64,000 bases of DNA from Prunus persica (taxonomy: Eukaryota; Streptophyta; Magnoliopsida; Rosales; Rosaceae), in assembly GCF_000346465.2 (NCBI RefSeq), contig NC_034011.1, positions 10,739,898-10,803,897 on the forward strand, given 5' to 3'. Shown one piece after another: positions 57,423 through 64,000 of this stretch. The position numbers were made by a program, and so were the translations under genes. Every line of letters begins with the position of its first letter. Positions within the stretch are counted from its first letter, which is position 1. The notes below the pieces were generated by a model, which searched no databases, was not told the DNA's origin, and saw nothing but the letters and a program-made list of their open reading frames with translations.

Positions 57423-59682
57423 CCTCCCTCCCTCCTGTCGCAAACCCCCCTCCCCGACAGTTTTTTTTGTTCGATCACCGTCGCCGCCACAGAGCACCGT
57501 CGGCGACGAGACCGGTCTCGTTTGAACCGCCGCCAATTCCTCTTCCCTTTCCGACCAATCTCCGCCCGCGGAACTGCCGGCGCTGGCCGAAAATTGAAGA
57601 AAACCGATCGGTGTTGACAGAAATTCAACCCGTTCGTTCTCCTCCAAATTTGTCGAGTAAGGTATGGATTTCTACCAATTTTCCATGCTCTAGCTGATGG
57701 TTGGATAGGTTTGCATTGATTTTCACCGTAGCTAGCTCAGTTTTCAAATTGGAATTCGGCCGACTTTCAACCTCCATGTTCGGCCACTTCCGGTCAGTTT
57801 TTGGGGTTGGTCCAAGAACAAAAGTGGTTCCAAATATGGTGTCATACCTAGGATAGGAGTTTGGAACCTTGGTTTTGCGATTTTCCGGCGATGCATTATC
57901 GCTTTGGACACCCATCGCTGCCAGCGCTTGCGGCGGCGCGTGGCCGAGTGTGGTGCTGTGACACTGTGTTCTGATGCGATCCTTAAGTCGTCACGAGCGC
58001 ATAGGAATTCACGGATCTCAATTTGGATACCGTTTGAGCCTCGAACGGATTTTCCATATTGTGCGATTATCGGAGTCAATACTGTTGAGCCGTTGGATCG
58101 TAATCAATTTTAGATATGTTATTCTAGATAATTTTAGAAACGTGTAGGATTCAACGGATTGTGAATCGGAGCCCCGAATACTCCGAAAACACGAACCCTA
58201 GGGTGAGAGTTTAGAAATGATGCGATTACAGGATTGTGATCAATCCGACCGTCCGATCGACACCAATACCCTCCGGACATGTGTCCTAAATATATTTGAC
58301 CTTCTAGCGGCATCCGGATCATATTGTGAGGTCATGGACCCGTGAGGTTCCGGATTGACTTTTTGGACTTTAGCGCTATTTGAGTCCCAAGATACCGCTA
58401 AACTACCCCACGTGGAAGGAAAGCTTTTATGGGCATAGGGATCACTTTAAATTGATGCACGTACTTTTAGGAGCCGGGGTAGGGTTTTTAATTTAATACT
58501 ATATTGTATTAATAGAATAGTATGGTCATTGAATCAGGCATCCGGGCACCAGTTGACCCGCAGGAGGGACCTTCAAGAGGTCCAGCGAGCTCAGACTATC
58601 AGTGAGTGGACTCTTTGTTTTAATAAATGAATTTAAGCAGTTCAGTTTCAGTTATCAGCTGTTTTATTCTGTAAAATATTTTATGTTGCATGCTGCCGAG
58701 TAAAATTTCCTTTAAAGCTTATAGGAACAGATATTCTCGTTACTTATCAGATAATGGCAGCAGAATTTGAAATGTTACAAAAAGTTAATTATTCAACAGT
58801 TTTGCTTTAGAAACTTTATATTTTCTTCAATCACCTTGTACCCAGTTATTAAATGTTGCCTTTGGATTATATTTGTTGCCTTCGGTTTGGTCAGCATGCT
58901 TGACAGTTGCCCCACTAGTTCCTTGATACTCGAACTCGTGTGGAGCGAGTAATGCGGATAAAGGTGGACTGCGGTCCCCTGAATCCTGCGAGTTGCGGCT
59001 CAGACTGACCTCGTGTCACTGAGACCTGCGAGTATATGTCACCTATGGTGATGCAAGGAATTGACGGATATAAGGAATTGACGAAAATAAGGGTACACCT
59101 AGGTGATAGTTTAAACTGTTTTCAAATGTATATTATATACATGCATTGATTTCAGAAATAAAGAAACTAAGCTAGATTGTATAACTGTTTTTACAGTGGG
59201 GTTAGTATGTTCTTATACTATTTTCTCAACTTTGTTTTTGGGTCCACTCACCCTTATTGTTGTTTTGCGCCCCCAGGCAGTAGACGTGCACAGGAATCCA
59301 CCACCGAGCCACTTCCCATCTTCCGTGTCTCTCTTCTGATGTAGGATTTTGTTTTGTAAACAGATTCACTCTTTTGTAAATTTAGTAGTCGCTCTGATAT
59401 TTTGCCCTAGACTGAGATTTGAACTATTGGAATGTATATATACATATGCTGGCAGTTGGTTGTATATATATATATACTTGTTTTGACAGGTGTAAATGTT
59501 TTGGTATTGAGCCAGTTACAAGGGAAACTCTGCCGATTTTTCGGTAGAAGTTCACCTTATCATTTTTCTCGTGTTTTGTATAGAAGGGCAAATAAGTTAT
59601 TTGTGCCCGACATTTGCCAGGTGTCAGACACGCACCGGGTCTGACTCGGATTCCAAAGTGGAATTTGGATCGGGTCCTGTCA
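57111..59682 (+). mobile_element. Solo-LTR-like element, family member 2 (2,572 bp)
   Basis: Starts TGTAATGACCC and ends GGGTCCTGTCA, in opposite orientation to copies 1 and 3. ATTTC precedes it and recurs at 59682-59686, overlapping its last base, so the target duplication is slightly ambiguous. Promoter-like order: TTTATAAAA (57366-57374), (CT)n (57377-57422), GC-rich leader, then a GT donor in AAGGTATGGA (57662). No coding region. Confidence 0.75.
57377..57422. repeat. (CT)n microsatellite inside LTR copy 2
   Basis: CT repeat of about 46 bases, three bases after a TATA-like TTTATAAAA. Confidence 0.95.
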
Positions 59683-60281
59683 TTTCACATTAGGGGCTTA
59701 ACATGTTTTATGTGCCCTAATGATTTGATTAAGAGCACTGAGTTAGAGAAAGACCGTATTACATTATAATTTCAACTGAATAGGTTCTCCACCTCATTCT
59801 ATATTGGCTTAGGTAACCGTGAAATGTTGTTAGACATCATTCACACTTTGTGGAAGCCTTGAAGATATGCCATAACTGGATCTTCATAATAAGGAGAATT
59901 AAAAAGGGTTTTAATTCACAATCGATTCAGGAAGAGTCCAAATCACCCACTTCCTCCTCGATTAGAACCTAATGGATCGCACACACATAAAGCCGAGCGA
60001 TGAAAATTAATTAAGAGATTATGATTAAGGATTAATTAGTTAATAGAAATTAATTGATTAATTAAGGCTCGAAAATTGTATTAAAATTATTTGGCGTTCA
60101 ATGTCAATTGGGCTTGTAAAACGAGTTGTAAATGAAAACTTAAGTGAATAATCCCAAGAGGCCCAACAAGCAAGGAAACCCGATCGTAGAGGTATTGTTA
60201 ATGGGTTTGATCCATTTGATGACTCACATGGGTCCTTTTAAGTTATATGGGTCATGGATGACCCAACTTAAATGCCCTAGC

Positions 60282-60289
60282 CTATAAAT
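60282..60289 (+). promoter_or_regulatory. TATA box of the broken LTR
   Basis: TATAAATA in CCTATAAATACATACC. It lies about 57 bases before the insertion point of LTR copy 3. Confidence 0.5.
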
Positions 60290-60340
60290 ACATACCTCGA
60301 GTCATATTTTAAAGTTTTGAGAATTGAGTGAGGCAAGTGA

Positions 60341-60345
60341 AGCAC
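60341..60345. repeat. Left target-site duplication of LTR copy 3 (AGCAC)
   Basis: Repeated exactly at 63290-63294. Confidence 0.85.
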
Positions 60346-62850
60346 TGACAGGACCCGTCTCGAACTCCTCGAAATCCAGGATGAATCCTGTGGTATTACC
60401 GACATCATATTGATGCCAGGCCCACTTACTAGAAGAGACGAGACTTTCTGTCGAAATTTTGGTAGAGTCTCCCCTGAAAAATGAACATTCCCAAAATTCT
60501 TAAACCTGTCAATTGCATTTATAAATCTTAACCGACAGCATGCACAAGATAATAATATGCAATTAACATCAATGGCCTCCGGCCTTACATTCAATCCTAT
60601 CATGGGCAACATGAGAGCAATATAATGAGTTTCAGTTTACAAACAGAAATAAAGTTCAACAGAAGAGAAATGATTAAAAGTTTATCCTACATAAGCTCAG
60701 CTCGGAGTTCATTACTTGGTACGGCCGTACAATTTCAAGAGGATCTACTGTCTGGGGAACGCAAAATAGAAAAGTGTGAGTGGACAAAAACAAAGTTTAT
60801 TTCACATTTGAAAACAACATAATATAACCCCCACTGTTTAGAAAACGATGCTGAAAACGATATGCATTCAAACCTATGCAGCTATGTATATGTATATAGT
60901 TTAGACAAAATCATAGAGAAATTCTTAGTCTTGTAATAGATACCATCACCAATCCCATTCCAAAAATTTTCCCAATTATCCTCTCGAAATGCGTGCCCAT
61001 TAACACGGCGAGCCAGGAAGTATCCTTACCGACATATTAGAATGAAAGGATATGTATATATATATATATATAAGTATGACCACTACCAAACTTGTATCGG
61101 GGAAACAATCCAACCGGGGGATTGTTTGACTAGTCCACATGGAAGAATCCTCAATAAAACATATGGCTAGGGAATGAGCCGTCCAACTGGGGACTAAGCT
61201 CAGCAACATGTACAGCATAATCCTCAATATTCGTACGCCTGTGACAAGTCCTACGCGCACTGACTAACCCCGCTAAGGGTCTACGAAACATCTCACCAAG
61301 GGTACACGGGTTCCAACATTTCCAATATCCCATATCACCAAGTATCCAATTCCGATATTCCAAATCCGAAGAGGTACATTAGGTAGTGCAAATAGCACTC
61401 AAAACTAACTTGACCACAACCCAGTCCACATTTCACCAACTCTTTCAACACCCCATGTACTCAATACATAATCAGATATAAATAATCATTCTCAAAAATA
61501 GCATACATTCATTCAAAATATTCATAATCTGCAAATATTCAAATATACTTCATTTACTTTCATAAAAATATTATATTCATCATTTAAATAAATAATCACT
61601 TAATAATCAAGAAATCATTATGCATATTCTTTCCATTCTTGAAAATAATGATTATAGTTTAAAAACAAAGTCCACTCATAGATAGTCCCACGTTGCTTGA
61701 CCCTGAGAGGGTCCTGCCTGCTGCATACGCTGGGTCGGAGTACCTATTTCAGAATACGAGGACTAGATTAAAATAAAATGCTTCGAACAAGAACTTTAAA
61801 ATAAATTCCTAATTTTATGGGATTCAGGTGTGTGTATGATGGACGAGAAGTTCCTAAGGTCCAACTATGTGTTCTGGATAATGAAATAGTCTCGGAAGAC
61901 GGTCGGTCAACTGAGTGGTCAAACTTCCAAAATCTGGTCAATCGAGCCCAAGGGGCCCACAACCTCCGATTTCCTATCCGAAAGTTCCTATGGCTTCAAC
62001 AAGGTTTATTATACATGTCCTGCAAGTTTGGTCTGAATCAAACGGTAGGATCGCTCACAATCGGACGGTTACAATTTAACCTAAACTTTAATTCATTGAA
62101 TTGGAGCATCCGAGGCTCCAATTCATGATCCACGAATTCCTACACGATCCTAGAGATGACTAGATCAACATATTTGAAAATAAAGTCGATCCAACGGTCC
62201 AACATATTGACCCTAGATGACGCCTAGTATGCGTAATCCGATCAAGAGTCAAACAGTAACCAAATTCAAATTCGAGCATACGGTTATGCTCGGGACGACA
62301 TGGGGATCATTTTAGGACCAAATGGGTCACCAAAACATTGCCCATGCCTCAACAGCGCATGGGTGCCCGGAGAAATTCCGGTGACGAAAAATCTCCAAAC
62401 CACCATTAAGACCTATACCTACGTGATCAGGACAACAAGTGGAGCGACTTTTGTTTTTGGACCTTGGCCAAAAAGTGACCGGAACTTGCCTTAAACACGA
62501 GTTGAAAACTAGCCAAAATTTAAGTGATAATTTGAGTTTCAAAATGCAGAAATTGATCATAATCAACCCAACCATCAGCTAGAACACATTGAGAGGATGA
62601 AAAAGCATCCTAAATGGAAGAAATTGGTGGCCGGAATCGCCGGAACGAGCGATGCAAATTTTGGGTCAAAACAGGTCAGTTTTAGCGATATTTTGGTGGC
62701 TGTCGAAGGCGGTTGTGGCTAGAAATGGGTGGGATAGAGATAGGAGGTGGAGGCAGTCCTTTCGATACCGACCTTGTGGCCAAGGGTGGGCTGTGGCGGC
62801 GGCGGGAGCGCAAAACTCAATCGGTTTCTGTTTGGGGGGGTTGTCACGCA

Positions 62851-62851
62851 C

Positions 62852-62912
<61 letters not shown>
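62851..62912. repeat. (GA)n microsatellite inside LTR copy 3
   Basis: Roughly 62 bases of GA. A second, shorter GA run (63025-63040) starts the 128-bp duplicate. Confidence 0.95.
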
Positions 62913-62916
<4 letters not shown>

Positions 62917-62921
62917 AAAAA

Positions 62922-63177
62922 ATCTGATTTTAAAAAACCCAATTTGACCTTAACTTTTCGTTTGATCGTAACTTTTTCGTTTCAACTCCGATTTGACCCC
63001 ACTACGTGTCTACGGACTCATTTTGAGAGAGAGAGAGAGAAGAAAAAAAATCTGATTTTAAAAAACCCAATTTGACCTTAACTTTTCGTTTGATCGTAAC
63101 TTTTTCGTTTCAACTCCGATTTGACCCCACTACGTGTCTACGGATTCATTTTGACACGATCTACATCATGGTGCCAT
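62922..63177. repeat. 128-bp tandem duplication next to the GA tract
   Basis: ATCTGATTTTAAAAAACCCA starts at 62922 and again at 63050. The two units are almost identical through CCACTACGTGTCTACGGA. Confidence 0.9.
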
Positions 63178-63289
63178 CCATTTTCCCCGGATTAAAAAGT
63201 AACCAAAATAACTGATCTCCGGGGGCAAAATTGTAAGTTCATAATTAAATCATTTAAATAGGTAATTAAAATAGGATCGGGGTGTCACA

Positions 63290-63294
63290 AGCAC
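63290..63294. repeat. Right target-site duplication of LTR copy 3 (AGCAC)
   Basis: Matches 60341-60345. Confidence 0.85.
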
Positions 63295-63400
63295 TCTCAC
63301 TCTCACCTGACCATGGCCGACCACACTAGGAGGTGTTGCTAGCACCTACACCTCTTTGTGTTCTCATCTCCTTCGACCACACTAGGAGCCAAACATCGAT

Positions 63401-63713
63401 TAAAGGGTAATATGAGTTACTTTGATTACCAAATGATAATGGGAGATTTGATCATACTTTCAAGGGGAACTAGAACAATTAAGTGTATATGTAATGCAAA
63501 TTAGTTAGACTATAAAGACAGTTTGTAAAAACAAAAATAATAATAATAAAAAATTTGTGTGATTGTGATGGCCTAGTGATGAACATTTAGTTAATATAGA
63601 GAAAACATGTGGGACGATAGCAAAGTGAAACAATACTTGTGACGACTAAAACGAAGCACATACTTCGATTTCCACCATGTATCTAGTTTGTTTCCATTGT
63701 ACTTGGTAATAGC
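63401..63713. other. Spacer and promoter of the DUF538 gene
   Basis: AT-rich sequence, including the presumed promoter region of the gene that starts at 63791. Nothing else is seen. Confidence 0.4.
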
Positions 63714-63720
63714 TATATAA
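63714..63720 (+). promoter_or_regulatory. TATA box of the DUF538 gene
   Basis: TATATAA, 77 bases before the ATG at 63791. Spacing suits a short 5' leader. Confidence 0.6.
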
Positions 63721-63790
63721 ATGGATATAAGACATCATCTTCCTTCCATTAACAAAATTAATTAACAGAACCAGAAGCTAATCATTAAGC

Positions 63791-64000
63791 ATGGCAGAGA
63801 AAGAAGGGGGCATAGTTAAGAAAGGCCACGATGAAGGCTTGAAACTGGCAGTCTCTATTCTCCAAAAATTCGAACTCCCTCAAGGAGTTCTTCCCTTGGC
63901 CGGTGTGATCGAAGTCGGGTTCGTCGAAAGCACGGGGTACATGTGGATCGTGCAAGAGAAGAAGGTGGAGCACGAGTTCAAACTGATCAGCAAGCTTGTG
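63791..64000 (+). CDS. DUF538 family protein, 5' part only
   Basis: An open frame of 70 codons runs off the window. It begins MAEKEGGIVKKGHDEGLKLA and continues LQKFELPQGVLPLAGVIEVGFVESTGYMWI. This is the conserved N-terminal pattern of plant DUF538 proteins (LP.GLLPL.D..E.GY....G..W). Family members have no established enzymatic role; many are stress-responsive. The start is the first ATG after a clear TATA box. No signal peptide is seen, which fits the cytosolic subgroup of the family. Confidence 0.88.
   Translation, partial: MAEKEGGIVKKGHDEGLKLAVSILQKFELPQGVLPLAGVIEVGFVESTGYMWIVQEKKVEHEFKLISKLV

Larger units (their letters stand above)
60346..63289 (-). mobile_element. Solo-LTR-like element, family member 3 (2,944 bp)
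   Basis: TGACAGGACCCG to GGTGTCACA between perfect AGCAC duplications. On the minus strand it starts TGTGACACCCCGATCC. It shares with copy 1 the CCTGCAAGTTTGGTCTGAATCA-type core and the GA tract near its right end. A local 128-bp duplication (62922 to about 63160) begins at the GA tract. No coding region. Confidence 0.8.
55445..63400 (+). mobile_element. Old LTR (probably Copia type) broken by three later insertions
   Basis: Host-element pieces 55445-56140, 57073-57110, 59683-60345 and 63290 to about 63400 rejoin cleanly once the three insertions are removed. It starts TGTTGGAAATATGC and contains a late TATAAATA at 60282. Pre-insertion length is about 1.5 kb. The right terminus and the target duplication are not identified. 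No coding region is seen. Confidence 0.6.

Noticed and set aside
63290..63400. Right end of the broken Copia-like LTR with target duplication
   Set aside because: I looked for a CA end followed by the GAGGA that precedes 55445 and did not find it, so the end is left undefined.

Overview
This is a plant (eudicot) nuclear window. It has intron-rich genes with GT-AG introns, AT-rich spacers, many (GA/CT)n microsatellites and dense, nested retrotransposons. The repeat style and GA microsatellites would suit a woody rosid such as a Rosaceae tree, but nothing seen here fixes the species. One 100-base N gap (33972-34071) marks an assembly join.

Gene content is low. Real or probable host genes are: (1) a ten-exon FMN-hydrolase/riboflavin-kinase-like gene at 1108-4679 (+), whose HAD phosphatase half is intact but whose kinase half has lost its signature residues; (2) a truncated PPR-gene fragment at about 5298-6155; (3) a complete eight-exon UBC13-type ubiquitin-conjugating enzyme at 27102-31053 (+), with one GC-AG intron; (4) a tandem pair of small KEN-box proteins at 44609-44968 and 46158-46331 (+), the second cut off just before the D-box; (5) a three-exon DUF7787-like gene at 46687-47630 (-); (6) the start of a DUF538 gene at 63791 (+), which runs off the window.

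Most of the rest is mobile DNA, layered as follows. 6440-8590 holds tandem repeats, a tRNA-like SINE head and a GC-rich minisatellite. 9438-11723 is an LTR-like element (copy 1) inside an old Copia remnant. 12418-20698 is a decayed Ty3/Gypsy element of Tat type with both LTRs, a 5-bp target duplication and a degenerate antisense region. 21878-24109 is a head-to-head pair of non-autonomous PIF/Harbinger derivatives. 32461-33144 is a short inverted-repeat element. 33300-43373 is a full-length L1-type LINE with 19-bp target duplications, split by a 4.0-kb PIF/Harbinger transposon (37509-41510) that still shows both of its genes. 48300-54338 is a second L1-type LINE whose 3' end, together with adjoining host DNA, was later tandemly duplicated (54371-55346). 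55445 to about 63400 is an old LTR broken by three later insertions: a terminal-inverted-repeat element (56141-57072) and two more copies of the copy-1 LTR family (57111-59682 and 60346-63289).

The host genes show no functional grouping. The most notable points are the apparently kinase-dead FHY-like protein, the KEN/D-box gene with a D-box-less tandem paralogue, the three members of one long LTR family with TATA/(CT)n/splice-donor architecture, and the insertion order that target-site duplications allow to be read directly.
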